A stretch of 64,000 nt of DNA from Ascarosepion bandense. Lineage: Eukaryota; Mollusca; Cephalopoda; Sepiida; Sepiidae. Of the stretch, positions 44,549 to 56,340 are shown in pieces (the stretch's first letter is position 1; the number at the start of each line of letters is the position of its first letter). The stretch is taken from NCBI GenBank assembly GCA_037127315.1, contig JBBBDQ010001935.1:2941001-3005000 (forward strand), read 5' to 3'. The notes under the pieces are model-generated. The model saw nothing but the letters and a program-made list of their open reading frames with translations. It searched no databases and had not been told where the DNA came from. A program made the translations under genes and the position numbers.

Positions 44549-44722
44549 CTTAAAGCATTTTGGATATTCTAAAAATCTATGCGTAATAAATATTTCGCGC
44601 TAAAATTTTTTTCTGGATGATTTTAAACATTTACTCTCATATAATTTGGTTCTAAAGAGCGGCGCCCTAGCTGCGAAATATTTATTATCCATGGATTTGT
44701 AGAATATCCAAAATATTTTAAG
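44549..44722. repeat. Inverted repeat, ~47-bp arms
   Basis: AAAGCATTTTGGATATTCTA pairs with TAGAATATCCAAAATATTTT; AATAAATATTTCGC pairs with GCGAAATATTTATT. Loop about 75 bases. Confidence 0.88.
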
Positions 44723-44824
44723 ATTATATTATTTTGTTAAATTGAATAAGAAAATTTAACATTGAGTTCTACTATAGTTTGTCTCTGTTGGAATTTACTT
44801 TACAAAAATACCAAATATTCTACT

Positions 44825-44830
44825 TATATA

Positions 44831-44876
<46 letters not shown>

Positions 44877-44878
44877 AG
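44825..44878. repeat. (TA)n microsatellite
   Basis: Two runs with a CATA break, directly next to the PLE-B 3' end. Confidence 0.95.
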
Positions 44879-44879
44879 T

Positions 44880-46175
44880 AGATTATTTTTTATGTACTTG
44901 TTGGTTATATGCATGTTATTTTATTTAGGTTTTATCCATTTTCTAATGTGAATAATTTACAATGTCTACATATGACATTAATTTCGTTGCGTTTATTTAA
45001 TAAATTTTTATTTTTGAGGGATCGAATAATAAATAGTTTTTCATATAAGCATAATGAACATGGTTCATTTTAGGACTTACATTTTTTAGCTTCTTTTAGA
45101 ATTTTCCACTTTATTGTGGATGATTTTTTGTTTCCTTTAGGTACCAATGATATCTTGATAGGGATGTTCTATTTCTGTATTTGCTGTTATTAAATGAAGA
45201 GGTGTGCTGGTAAATTCGCTGCTTTAGAGTGTTTTTAGTACTTCCTATATAGACTTTTATATTATTTGGGTTTTCCTTTGTCGATATTTCACACTGATAG
45301 ATTATCGATTCCATCAAACACCTGTTTTCTAGCGGACAGTCTATGGGGTTTTTACAATTACATTTTTTCTTGTCTAAATTGTTATTTTCTGTTGTCTGGT
45401 TGTTTTTAGTGATTTTGTTGAATTTTTAAAAAATATTATTGTGGTTTTTTTATAATTTTTTCTAGATTGTTCATACAGCTGTAACTTAATATTATAGTAA
45501 TTTTATTTTTATTAAATATCTTACCTCGTGGATTTTTTTTCCGGAAAGTGTTTCCTAATTAACTCGAGGAATTTTCTCCCCAATTTGCCATTTGTCATCT
45601 GGTTGCAAGTGGGTGTGTACCAGATGATTTTCCTATTTCTATTTTTTTTCGAGGGTTACTTTTCTTGTTTCCATATTTAATATTTGGGTTTATGTATCCA
45701 CTATTTTTTAATGCAGGATTATTTGCCGAGTTTCTACTAATTCTGCATTCTACTGATGAGGGTATATGTTTGATGATAGAAGGTGGGTGGATAGATTTTG
45801 GGTGGATGTATAAAGGATTAGTATTTGTTTTTTTGTATGGTTGGTGAATATTTTTCTCTAGATCCAAAGTTACATCGAGGAAATCTACTTTTTTTTTATC
45901 TTAGCTTTTATTGGTACTTTTAAATTGAGATTTTTAAACTCTTTTTGTATCATTTTTCTAACCCTGTCTGTTTTGAAGTTTGTGGTATTTCTTATTACTA
46001 TAAGTCCGTCATCTCTATAAAGTCCAATGTCTTTAGTGTTTACTTCCTTAAAGGCTGTGAGATTATATAATATTAATAATCCTACTAGATTTGAAGATTC
46101 TGCAGAATCCATCGATCCCATCGTAATATCAAAATTGTTCTCGTTGGAATATAGTAATAAGAAATACCACAAACT
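44880..46175 (-). pseudogene. PLE-B, RT motif through GIY-YIG domain
   Basis: Minus strand, 5'-truncated inside the RT. ITMGSMDSAESSNLVGLLIL, then the catalytic GLYRDDGLIVIRN (near 46020; YRDD is typical of Penelope-like RTs), VDFLDVTLDLEKN, then frameshifted ILSYSCMNNLEKII. Next is the linker, then the GIY-YIG domain IYQCEISTKENPNNIKVYIG and TLKQRIYQHTSSFNNSKY (45317 to 45190). It ends WKILKEAKK, CSLCLYEKLFIIRS, LLNKRNEINVICRHCKLFTL. At least four frame breaks. Confidence 0.93.
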
Positions 46176-46208
46176 TTAAATAAAATAACATGCATATAAC
46201 CAATAAGT

Positions 46209-46772
46209 CTCATCCCTTGTTTCCTGTTTAGGATGCGGTTTCCGGTTTTCTCTTTTCCAATCTTCTCACTTTTTTTTTCAATTGGAGTAGATAGACTAAA
46301 CTATCGTCCGGTTCACACTCCATCCACGTCTATTGAACAGGTGAAGAGGCTCATCCCTTGTTTCCTGTTTAGGATGCGGTTTCCGGTTTTCTCTTTTCCA
46401 ATCTTCTCACTTTTTTTTTCAATTGGAGTAGATAGACTAAACTATCGTCCGGTTCACACTCCATCCATGTCTATTGAACAGGTGAAGAGGCTCATCCCTT
46501 GTTTTCTGTTTAGGATGCGGTTTCCGGTTTTCTCTTTTCCAATCTTCTCACTTTTTTTTTCAATTGAAGTAGATAGACTAAACTATCGTCCGGTTCACAC
46601 TCCATCCACGTCTATTGAACAGGTGAAGAGGCTCGTCCCTTGTTTCCTGTTAAGGATGCGGTTTCCGGTTTTCTCTTTTCCAATTTTTTCACTCCTATGT
46701 AGCCCCCTGTGCATCAGTGGCGTTATCGCCTCGCTCGGGGTGATATGATTAAAAAAAAAAGGAAAAAAAAGA
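46209..46772 (+). mobile_element. SINE-C with 3.4 tandem 141-bp heads
   Basis: A 141-bp unit (CTCATCCCTTGTTTCCTG, AGGATGCGGTTTCCGG, GATAGACTAAACTATCGTCC, GGTTCACACTCCATCC box-B-like) is repeated three times and partly a fourth. It is followed by the LINE-type tail CATCAGTGGCGTTATCGCC, TCGCTCGGGGTGATATGATT and poly-A. 141 is a multiple of 3, so a 171-codon frame is open by period, not by selection. Confidence 0.9.
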
Positions 46773-47286
46773 AAAATTATCACTGACGAACTAGGTAAAA
46801 ATAAAACCGAAAATAGAATACATTTTTTAAAAAAAAAATAAGTCCCCCCTTTGTCTAATGGAAAAAAAACTTTACAACAAATAGATCGATGGAACAAAAA
46901 AATAATTACAGTTTAGGTTCTTTAAAAAAAAATCTTTTCTTTAACAAATAGACTGAAAAGGATAAGTAAAGAAAGAATAGGAGATTAGTACTCAAAAGGA
47001 ATATCACTTCAAATGTAATAAAACGGAAGGGAATGAAGGGGAAATGATAAGATCAGATTAATGGGGGGGTAAAACATTAAGGAAGGGAAACAAACAAGGG
47101 GGGAATAGGATTGAGGGAAAAGGGAAGGGGGAAAAAGTTGGTTAGCATGTATTCTTCGGGGTCAAACCCCAAAGTGAATCTCCATTCTGATTAGCCACAA
47201 AAAAACAAAAAAAAACACCCACATACATTCACAGTAAACCAAAATATTTTGTCATTTAAATGTAAATCATCTGCACAACCACATCA

Positions 47287-47343
47287 ACATTGCCTGATGA
47301 TGAGAACCTATCTCGAAACATAGAAATTTCCATGTTGCAGTGT
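47287..47343 (+). ncRNA. Hammerhead ribozyme in PLE-B terminal repeat, copy 2
   Basis: Stem I ACATTGC / GCAGTGT (one G-T wobble). Core CTGATGA (47294-47300), extra T, stem II GAGA / TCTC, GAAA (47315-47318). Stem III CAT / ATG. Cleavage triplet GTT (47334-47336). Relative to copy 1 the changes in stems I and III keep pairing and the triplet stays within the allowed NUH class. Confidence 0.83.
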
Positions 47344-47480
47344 AAAAATTGAATACAATTGATACATAGCCATATAATTATATTAAGCTCTATAATACTC
47401 ATTATATTGAGCACTGCTTATAATAAACTAAATGCCAGAGTACTCCAAATAAAAAAAAACCTTGAGTCCTTCTCACTTGG

Positions 47481-48237
<757 letters not shown>

Positions 48238-48435
48238 AGAGAATGGAGAAGATATACAGGGGGATGTAGAAAGAACTAGAGTCAAGTGGTTAAGAGATTG
48301 GTATTGACATTGCATTTAAATTCCTAGCGGTTGTAGCCATCAGGAAAGCAAGGATATGGAAGAGAGTTCCACAAGCGGAAATTGCGCGAAAAGAAGCTGC
48401 TGTAGTAGAACTGTCGTCAGCATTTGGATGATCTG
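48238..48435 (-). mobile_element. CR1-like LINE fragment
   Basis: TTGCATTTAAATTCCTAGCG, GAGAGTTCCACAAGCGGAAA and GATATACAGGGGGATGTAG belong to the 3' part of the LINE on the minus strand. No tail. Flanked by (TA)n on both sides. Confidence 0.8.
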
Positions 48436-48584
48436 TGATATATATATATATATAGGCAACAATTTCTCTTATGCAGCTGAAAGTGCTCGGATAAACAAAA
48501 CATTTGGACAATTTTTATATGATTTATGTCCTGAAAAGAAAATATATTAGCCATCACACCTTGTATATTATTTTTAATGAAACC

Positions 48585-48588
<4 letters not shown>

Positions 48589-48678
<90 letters not shown>

Positions 48679-48690
48679 TGTGTGTGTTAT
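48589..48690. repeat. (TA)n and (TG)n
   Basis: (TA)n 48589-48632 then (TG)n to 48686. Confidence 0.95.
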
Positions 48691-48739
48691 GATAACTCAT
48701 ATATATAATATTACTGTTCAGACTTCTCCATCGCTTACG

Positions 48740-49110
48740 AACTGAGTTCATCTCCATCGCAATATCGGTTCATCAACCTCCATAATGTTATCAGCAAACT
48801 CTTTGGGGCTATCATCAACAAGAACGTTGTTAAACACCTCAACAAGGACAACCTCCCGAGCAACAAACAATGCAGATTTCGCTCTGATAGCTCCGCTGTT
48901 GATATCCTAAACGTCATACCGCCCAGAATCAGTGAGGCATTAGACAATAGGACGGTCGCCTCAGATATTTCAAAGGCCTTTGATAAGGTGCGTCATAGGG
49001 GGTTGCTACATAAGCTCTTCAGCTATGGAATCCCCGGAGGAGTTTTCTCAGTTATCAAGTCCTTCCTAATAGATAAGTCCATGTAGGCGATGAACGCGTG
49101 AGGCAAAATT
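48740..49110 (+). pseudogene. Non-LTR reverse transcriptase fragment (palm N-terminal part)
   Basis: SKLFGAIINKNVVKHLNKDN, FRSDSSAVDILNV, ASDISKAFDKVRHRGLLHKL, FSYGIPGGVFSVIKSFL, then a stop. The SDISKAFDKV segment holds the first catalytic Asp of the RT. It ends before the YADD motif. The decayed relative at 57140-57345 shares this region. Confidence 0.85.
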
Positions 49111-49439
49111 AAACTCTCAATAGGGGTCTCTTGCCTTGAACACCGATTGGGACGTAAGCTAACCTCAGACTTCAAGTGAAACGTTTATATATGAACCATC
49201 GCTAACGATGCAGGAAACATTGTTGGTTCTAGAAACTTCTAGGGTTAACAGTTATTTTCCTCACATGGGATCATAAACTGCGGTTCGTACCACTTACTCA
49301 TAACGCTCTGAAAACAACCTCCTTCAGTAACCTTGTAACTTGAGTGGCTCCTAAGCTTTTGTAAGTTCGTCAAAAACAATACCCATTTTATATTGGTATT
49401 ATCACGATAATCAATATTACTATATATATATATATATAT

Positions 49440-49795
49440 ATATACTTTAATCCAAGCGGAAAAAACAGGAAGGTAAATTCCAAAAACCCGATCCTAATTA
49501 ATATTAAAATTTTATTTTAATATTAAAATATGATACAGGAAGAAAGCTCTATGTAATAAAATATTACAGAGCAAATATATATTAACTAGGATTAATTCAA
49601 GGATGTTGAATGACCATTTCGATATGAAATCCCCACAGGGGATAACACATCACCTCAGCAATAAAAAACAAAAAGAGTTTCAGAAAGGATTTTTTTGTTT
49701 CTGAGGTGATGTGTTATCCCCTGTGGGGATTTCATATCGAAATGGTCATTCAACATCCTTGAATTAAACCTAGTTAATTTATATATATATATATA
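49440..49795. repeat. Foldback element, ~85-bp inner arms
   Basis: AGGATGTTGAATGACCATTT and GGGGATAACACATCACCTCA pair with TGAGGTGATGTGTTATCCCC and AAATGGTCATTCAACATCCT. Arms are essentially identical. The loop is A-rich (TAAAAAACAAAAAGAG). Flanked by (TA)n on both sides. A single-arm relative is at 13850-14095. Confidence 0.92.
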
Positions 49796-50094
49796 CATTT
49801 CCGTTCAAAATACGTAACAAGTATTGTATACATGTGTCAAGTGATGGACCGAATTTTCTTTTTAAATAAAATGAGGGGATCAGTTATGAATGTATATGTT
49901 GAGAGAAATAATGTGTGAATGTGTGCGTTTATAAGTCAGTAAAGAGATATACACGAGTAAATCTACTATTGTAAATAACGTGAGAGAATCATGTATGAAT
50001 GCGTGCGTAAATAAGTATGAATCGTAAAAGAAATATATTTCCCTTTAAAATTCTAGGGAAAATAATGTATAAAAGTATTAAACGAATTTTTTAT

Positions 50095-50213
50095 AAATAT
50101 TGCCTTCAAAACATCCCATTTATATTTTTCTATTCATTTGTATCTTGAACTTCTGCTGTTATTTTTTAAATTTGCGTCCTGTCCTGGCTCTTGTCATACA
50201 ATCTACCATCCAT

Positions 50214-50215
<2 letters not shown>
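50095..50215 (-). repeat. PLE-E fragment
   Basis: TGCCTTCAAAACATCCCATT and TTTGCGTCCTG, CTGGCTCTTGTCATACAATC match 53940-54145. On the minus strand this is the Cys-rich linker region with a deletion of its centre. 49796-50094 is unrecognised. Confidence 0.75.
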
Positions 50216-50257
<42 letters not shown>

Positions 50258-50267
<10 letters not shown>

Positions 50268-50551
50268 ATCCGCAGACAGATCTGTTTCGCTGTATCACAG
50301 CTTATCAGTACGGTTAGACTCCTATTGCTTTTAACCCAGGATTGAAACCCGACCGAATTGGCGTCAGTCGGCGATTCTACCTCCGGGCTATAGGCTCTCG
50401 GTAGAAGGAGGCAGACTTTTTAGCGTGTATATTGTCATTATACCCACCCAATAGCCAGAGTGCTCTAATCCATTACTGAATGAGTGATGTGTACATGCCG
50501 GAGTAGCTACTGTTTTTCAAAGTCTACCATCCTTCCAGATTGCTCAATCAG

Positions 50552-50553
<2 letters not shown>
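50258..50553 (-). mobile_element. SINE2, copy 2
   Basis: Reverse of 25095-25352. Box-B-like GGGTTTCAATCC on the minus strand. Bordered by (TA)n at 50216-50264 and 50554-50606. Confidence 0.7.
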
Positions 50554-50606
<53 letters not shown>

Positions 50607-50608
<2 letters not shown>

Positions 50609-52930
50609 TACTAAATCTAAAAATGAGCCAGCACCGATCGCGGTTTCACACAACGGATCGTCAGGGCCAGACTAACAATTTAGATAAAAAACGGCAAATA
50701 TATAGAGCTCAAAAGAAGAAACCAAATTAAATCAGGGTAAAACAACCTTTATTACAACCCCCCCCCCCCCCAAAAAAAAAGTCACCTAGTTTAATAAGCA
50801 ATTTTTTATATGTTTACATCTATTAAGGATTTCGGTTTTTGAATTAAGCAAGCTCTGCGTAGGTTCAAACAGCGCTATGGCTAATTTTTCCTCACCACAT
50901 AGCTGGCAGAACTTGCTACCTACTTTATAATTTGAGCATTTTTTTATTATTTCCCATTTAAGAATGGGTCTTTTTTAATAATATTTTCAAGGTTCCATAC
51001 ATAAGTAGCTAACTCGGGACTATGGCTATATTTTTGGTATTTAAACGAACTCTTATGGTTATAAAATCTGCGTTTAAAAGTATCAGGAGTTGCTCCAATA
51101 TAAGTTTTAGGATTAGTATCATTTTCATCAGCGTAAACTCTAACTCCATATACAACACAAGACTGCCGACAGTAACCATTGATTGGGCAGTCATTCTTCA
51201 GTCTACAATCACACTTGGGTTTGAAACTAGACTTTTCGGGGTTTTTTTAATTAAATTTATTAATTCCGTTTATTATTTTACCTACATTAGGTAAACATGA
51301 ATAACTCAATTTAATGGTATTTCTGTTAAAGATTCTATTTAGACAACTATTTTTACTGAAATGTTTATCAATTAATATGAAAAACATTTTACCAATTTTG
51401 GTTCTAACCTCCTTATTGAAAGGGGGGTTGTACCAGATTATTTTCCTGGCTCTATTCTTATTTTTAGCATTATTAGGTGTGGTAAATTGAAGGTTATCTT
51501 TGTAGCCACTTTTTAGTAGTGCAGATTGATATATCTTCTTCTGCTTATCGAATATCTCAATATTTGAAGAGTTAGTGGAAAGTCTATACGCTATACTTTT
51601 TGGTATAGCATTTAAAATATAGTTAGGATGATTAGAATGCTTATTCACGTAAATAGGGGTAGAATTGCTTTTTGTGTAAAGGGCAATGTTTCCTGTATTT
51701 AGATCCAAAGTTATGTCTAAGTAATTAACAGTTTTTAAATTACAATCAATTTCTCTAGTGAATCCATTTTCTTTAAAAAATGTATGAAGTTTTTTCCTTA
51801 ATCTGTCACAACTTTGGGGTGTACTATGATCAACAATAATCGGAACGTCATCCCGATACAACCCGTGATTGTGGAAATCCAGGAGGTTATTTAGTTTGTA
51901 TAGGAGAAGTCATCTTACCAATTCCGCTACCCTCGCACCATCATACGCCCCCATGGGATTATCAAATCCCTCGGCGTCAGTTTTTTTAATCCACAGTTCC
52001 TCATCATGATATAGTATGGTCTTGCGACAGTGTCTAATTAAGTCAAGTTCATTGTTAGAAATTTCGTTAAACTCTTTAGCTAAATTAATAGCTTCTAGCA
52101 ATATATCAGACGTTATAGACGTGTAGAACTCTTTAATATCATATTTTATGAAAGCAGAGTGCTTAAATTTTCTGAATTGATTGAACCATTTTATACAGTC
52201 TAATGTGGACTGCCACTGGTTAATATTTAAGAACATACGTAAATTAGTGCACAATCGTTGTAATATTATCTTACTAATTTTTCCTAATTCCGTTTTAGTA
52301 GGATTTAACAATCAGAAATCAGGATGGAGGGGAAATGAACTTTTGTGGTTTTTAACTGTTATAAAGTTATCTTTTAGAGCCAATTTTTCAACTCTATTTA
52401 AAATATTGAATTTACCAACCAGTAAACTAGCTTCTTCATTTAATTTTGATTCCATAGTAGGGGAAACTTTTTTGTAGTGTTTAGTAGCTACTTTTTTTAA
52501 TTCTTTATTGTAAGAACTTTTACTCATCCTATATATGTTAGTTGATTTATCTCCTTTAATGTAAATGAACTTATCTTTACGGCATGTTTTTAGGAAGGCA
52601 TTTAAATTTTGTTGACTTTTATTGGGTTTAAGTTTTCTATATTATATCTTTTTTAACTAACCCTATTAAATCATTTTCAAAATTATCCAGCTCTTTACAA
52701 TGGGGAGGGTGTTTATATATTTTAAAACCGTAGTGTTCGATGTTATCATTATCTCTTAAACTGTTTAGGAAGAAAAATGCCTTCCATCTTAGATTACTTA
52801 TGAAAATTTCAATTTTCCTTAATAAATGCAACACATAGTAATGTTTTTTGGGTATAGGTATATCTTTTAGCGAGCAACCTATATTAATTTGCTCCATGTT
52901 AAATGTTTTAAAGTGCACTATAGGGGACCT
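50607..52930 (-). pseudogene. PLE-D, nearly full-length Penelope-like retroelement
   Basis: Minus strand. N-terminal region with RWKAFFFLNSLRDNDNIEHY and YGFKIYKHPPHCKEL (52820 to 52690), a frameshift, then one frame from 52527 to about 51000 broken only by three stops (near 52312, 51909 and 51247). RT: ITVKNHKSSFP, FIKYDIKEFYTSI (first Asp), MGAYDGARVAELV, GLYRDDVPIIV (YRDD active site), then KIIWYNPPFNKEVRTKIGKM and SYSCLPNVGKII. Linker CDCRLKNDCPINGYC, then GIY-YIG domain with KTYIGATPDTFKRRFYNHKS (51115 to 51055). The last part (QLCGEEKLAI-like, CKH) is in another frame. 3' region 50607-50800 abuts (TA)n. All domains are present, so it is the best PLE reference in the window. Confidence 0.95.
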
Positions 52931-52980
52931 AGAGCCAACAATTAGTCTATAATAATTAGTGCTGCTTTATTGTAATTACG

Positions 52981-52983
<3 letters not shown>

Positions 52984-53062
<79 letters not shown>
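52984..53062. repeat. (CA)n then (TA)n
   Basis: About 26 CA and 14 TA units upstream of PLE-D on its 5' side. Confidence 0.95.
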
Positions 53063-53063
<1 letters not shown>

Positions 53064-54140
53064 ACAAAAAGAGACTGTTATTATTGTTTGTCCGTGAATT
53101 GTTATGCTATAATGTAACTGACATCTTTCAAAAGGGCTTATTGTCTAAAAATCCTAATAGCATTATCATTAAATGAAGAAAGAAAATGACAATATTGTTA
53201 CATAATTTTTTATAATCCATTCTAAGTTTTCGGCTTACATAAGCCATTTTCAAAAATTTTATAAATAAAAAGTCCTTTATTTGAAAAACAATGTTAACTT
53301 TTAGAATCTTTCAATGAAATAATAAAATACTAAACATGTGTATTAAAATCATTACAATAACATAATGAAGCAATAATATATAAATAAGAAACATACATAT
53401 AAATTACCTTACCAAATCCTTACAATATTACAATTAATCAGAATAAATGATAGTAAATATATTCTAATTCGGAAGATCATCCGATTACGATACCCTTGGT
53501 TTCAAAATTTCGGTGTCTTCAGGTGTCATATATAAACTGATTATCCAAGGTTTTTTTTGAACGCATAATAGGAATTTTAAAATACATAACAGCAAATTCA
53601 AAATAAGGGAGGATTTAGCAAAGACTAGCGAAATAATATTGGACATACTTTCATCCAGGTTTACACGAACCCAAAATATATTTTCTAAAGTTTATAGATC
53701 CTGACATTATTTCGAACGTTTCCTTTAGCAACATTTCTCGTTCTGGAATTTATACTATAGCCAATCTCTCTTCTTGGTACAGTCTGCAGACATCACCGCC
53801 GTTGCAAGGTCAGGTCTTTTTTCAATATACTCCAAATTACACAAGGAGTTTTCATTGTTCCTTTTAATTTTCACACACGGTTGGCTAGTGTGTTATGATT
53901 TGTAACGCTTTCTTGCTTTAATGTCGTCTTATGATTTTTAAAAATTGCCTTCACAACATCCCATTTATATTTTTCTATTCATTTATATCTTGAACTTCTG
54001 CGTTGTTAAGAACTCTTTCGGTTTTACAAACTCCGTTAACTGGACATTTGCTTTTATCTATGCAGTTATATTTTTCATTAACTATATTTTGCTGCACGTT
54101 ATTTTTTAAATTTGCGTCCTGGCTCTTGTCATACAATCCA

Positions 54141-54145
<5 letters not shown>
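53063..54145 (-). pseudogene. PLE-E: linker and GIY-YIG domain end, with 3' terminal region
   Basis: Minus strand from 54145: YDKSQDANLKNNVQQNIV, the linker CIDKSKCPVNGVCKTERVLN, then after breaks FKNHKTTLKQESVTNHNTLA, VWKLKG and WSILKKD. The 3' terminal region (53500 to 53140) contains GGCTTATGTAAGCCGAAAAC. 53063-53137 repeats terminal sequence in plus orientation. Confidence 0.75.

Positions 54146-54198
<53 letters not shown>
54146..54198. repeat. (TA)n microsatellite
   Basis: About 26 units separating two oppositely oriented PLE-E termini. Confidence 0.95.
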
Positions 54199-54200
<2 letters not shown>

Positions 54201-54365
54201 AAAAACAGATTGTCATGATTGTTTGTCCGTGAATTGTTATACTATAATGTAATTGACATCTTTTAAAACGGCTTATGTAAGCCGAAAGCTTAGAATAGAT
54301 TACAAAAAATTATGTAACAATATTGTGATTTTCTTTCTTTCTTTAATGATAATGCTATTAACATT
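54199..54365 (+). mobile_element. PLE-E terminal repeat, opposite orientation
   Basis: TTTGTCCGTGAATTGTTATA, GGCTTATGTAAGCCGAAAGC and CAAAAAATTATGTAACAATA match 53065-53260 partly direct and partly reverse. Confidence 0.75.
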
Positions 54366-54438
54366 TTCAGACAATATGAAAAAATTTCGCATAAAATAAA
54401 TATACAAAACTTGTCTATATTATTTAATGAAACATGCA

Positions 54439-54439
<1 letters not shown>

Positions 54440-54491
<52 letters not shown>

Positions 54492-55008
54492 TGTAGATTG
54501 TATGACAAGAATTAGGGTGCAGGGTTCAAATTTACTATGGATGATTTCGTGATCAAGGCACTCTATAAGCATTTTCGTTTTAAAGAAATGTTTCCTCCTT
54601 TGATCAGGATAATAGTTTTATGTTAACATTTTTATTATTATAAGTTACGGTGAGCAACTGACACATTTAATAAATTGTTTTGTACAATGTCCCTTTTTCG
54701 TAGCTGTATTATTTCATTTAGATTCTTTGATGTTTTTTCGATCTAGTTTTTGTGACAATTATTACAGCAATAAATATTATATAATACCCACCGCGCCAAA
54801 AAAAAAAAAAAAAATGAAATTTAAATTTCCAGCATTCATTGTTTGTGCGCATGCGTTATCGAACCAACATGACGAATTTTGGCCCATGAGTTTCTAAAGA
54901 AGGAAACGCATCCCACGAAAATTTTCCATTTTTTCGTACATTTTTCCCACAATATTGTTCTTGATATATAAAAAATTATACATCGTTATTTCATATTGCA
55001 GATTATAT
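54440..55008. other. (TA)n and unrecognised AT-rich sequence
   Basis: (TA)n 54440-54485. From 54486 nothing recognised; poly-A at 54798-54814. Confidence 0.5.
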
Positions 55009-55960
55009 TATCTATATATATAAAAGGCAATCTGTGAGTGTGTGTGACTGTAATCTATGCACGCCTACATTTTTTAAGCTACGCCATTCAAACTTTCTAG
55101 GAACACATATCTACAGGGAAGCCAGGTCGACACATACTTTTGAGTTTAAGTTCAGCAATTTTCCCTTTCGCAATTTTTGGCCATTGGAGCCGCTTATTTA
55201 CATTTGCTCCGTAAAACATCTAAGATCTAAGATGGTTGTTAGATTACGTCACAGAAATCAAATCACACGTGTCAAACGCGACTAAACAAAAAATGAGCCT
55301 TTAAATTTAAATTTTATTCCGACGTTTTAAAAATTCATTTGGTCAATAAAAAAATGTGAATATTTTCCTCGTAATTTTGAAACAAAAGAAATATTTTTAA
55401 AAAAGTTTTTTTTTCAAACAAAAACAAAATATGTAAAAAAGAAGTGCCAATAGTTTATTTAATTATTTAAGGCTTTTTATTTTTTAGATTTAATATTTCA
55501 TACTTCAGAAAAAAAAAGCTTTTTTCTTCGTTAAATATTTCATGCAGGAAATCAAATGTCTGTAATTCGTGTGGCATTAATGTAACTTTTTCCTCTAAAA
55601 TTAAGTGTCTACATTTTTAAATATTCTTCGAAATATTTTGAAATTCATTTGGTCAACAAAAAAATGTAAATGTTTTCCTCCGTAATTTTGAAACTGAAAC
55701 AAACGCAATGTTGTTTACAATGTCACACAAAACATCAACTCACGTTTATGCAAAACAAAAGAAAATAGATTTTTTAATGGAATTTTTGAACAATTTTTAA
55801 ACAACAATTTTTTATATAATTATTTTTTTTATATAACTGAGTTTTAAAGTGAGGCGGCGACTACAAGAGCTTGGAAATCGCAACACGCTGCATTAATCAT
55901 CTAATTAAAAAATGTTCTGAGTTGCACGGGCAACGCCGGGTTATGATGCTATTATAGTAA
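55009..55960 (+). mobile_element. Helitron-like non-autonomous element (candidate)
   Basis: Starts TCTATATATATAAAAGGCAA, TCTGTGAGTGTGTGTGACTG. Ends with the GC hairpin CACGGGCAACGCCGGGTTAT and TGCTATTATAG. The layout (5' TC, late GC hairpin, no inverted repeats, no coding) is shared with 35490-37790. The exact CTRR end is not convincing. Confidence 0.45.
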
Positions 55961-56154
55961 TAATTTAATTGTTTAATGTAAAATCTAAGCGTTATGCCCC
56001 TTTTATCCAAGATTACGTTGGTGCGAGATTTCATCAAAGAAAAGGAAAAAGAAAATCAGTTAAGTTTACTTTGGGGTTTGTAGTAACCCACCACATAAAA
56101 ATAAATCCAACCTCTTTCAAATACAAACATTTAAATTTTAGATGCACTCGATTA

Positions 56155-56340
56155 TATGTCCTGGTTATGACGATAAACTGCATTCCGCAGCAAGGACTGA
56201 TTGGGACGTTGTGAGGAGCATGAAACCCCCAATTGCTGTTGTTCCAAGGGCCACTTTGACCTGAGGTGGTAGCACCTGTTAGGGTCCCAGCTATGGGCAA
56301 ATAGTTAACGTCCAAACAGGGATCAAAACACAATGAAAGC
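56155..56340 (-). repeat. Interspersed repeat R1
   Basis: See 24204-24395. Minus strand: CATAGCTGGGACCCTAACAG, GTGCTACCACCTCAGGTCAA, CAGTTTATCGTCATAACCAG. 56341-56700 is A-rich with repeated TTTTGAAGGAAA-like motifs. Confidence 0.65.

Larger units (their letters stand above)
46176..47485 (+). mobile_element. PLE-B terminal region in opposite orientation, split by SINE-C
   Basis: 46176-46208 (AAATAAAATAACATGCATAT, AACCAATAAGT) and 46773-47485 (AATTATCACTGACGAACTAG onward) together match the 3' terminal region at 32415-33145 read in reverse. So the minus-strand PLE is joined head to head to a plus-strand PLE 3' terminus. Confidence 0.85.

Noticed and set aside
46233..46748. 171-codon open frame
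   Set aside because: Period of 141 bp (47 codons) in SINE-C heads; the frame ends in the SINE tail.
50640..50690. Hammerhead in the PLE-D 3' region (CTGACGA, GAAA, CCG-CGAT-CGG)
   Set aside because: Stem III is good but stem II does not pair, the triplet reads GTG (not allowed), and stem I is poor. At most a decayed ribozyme.
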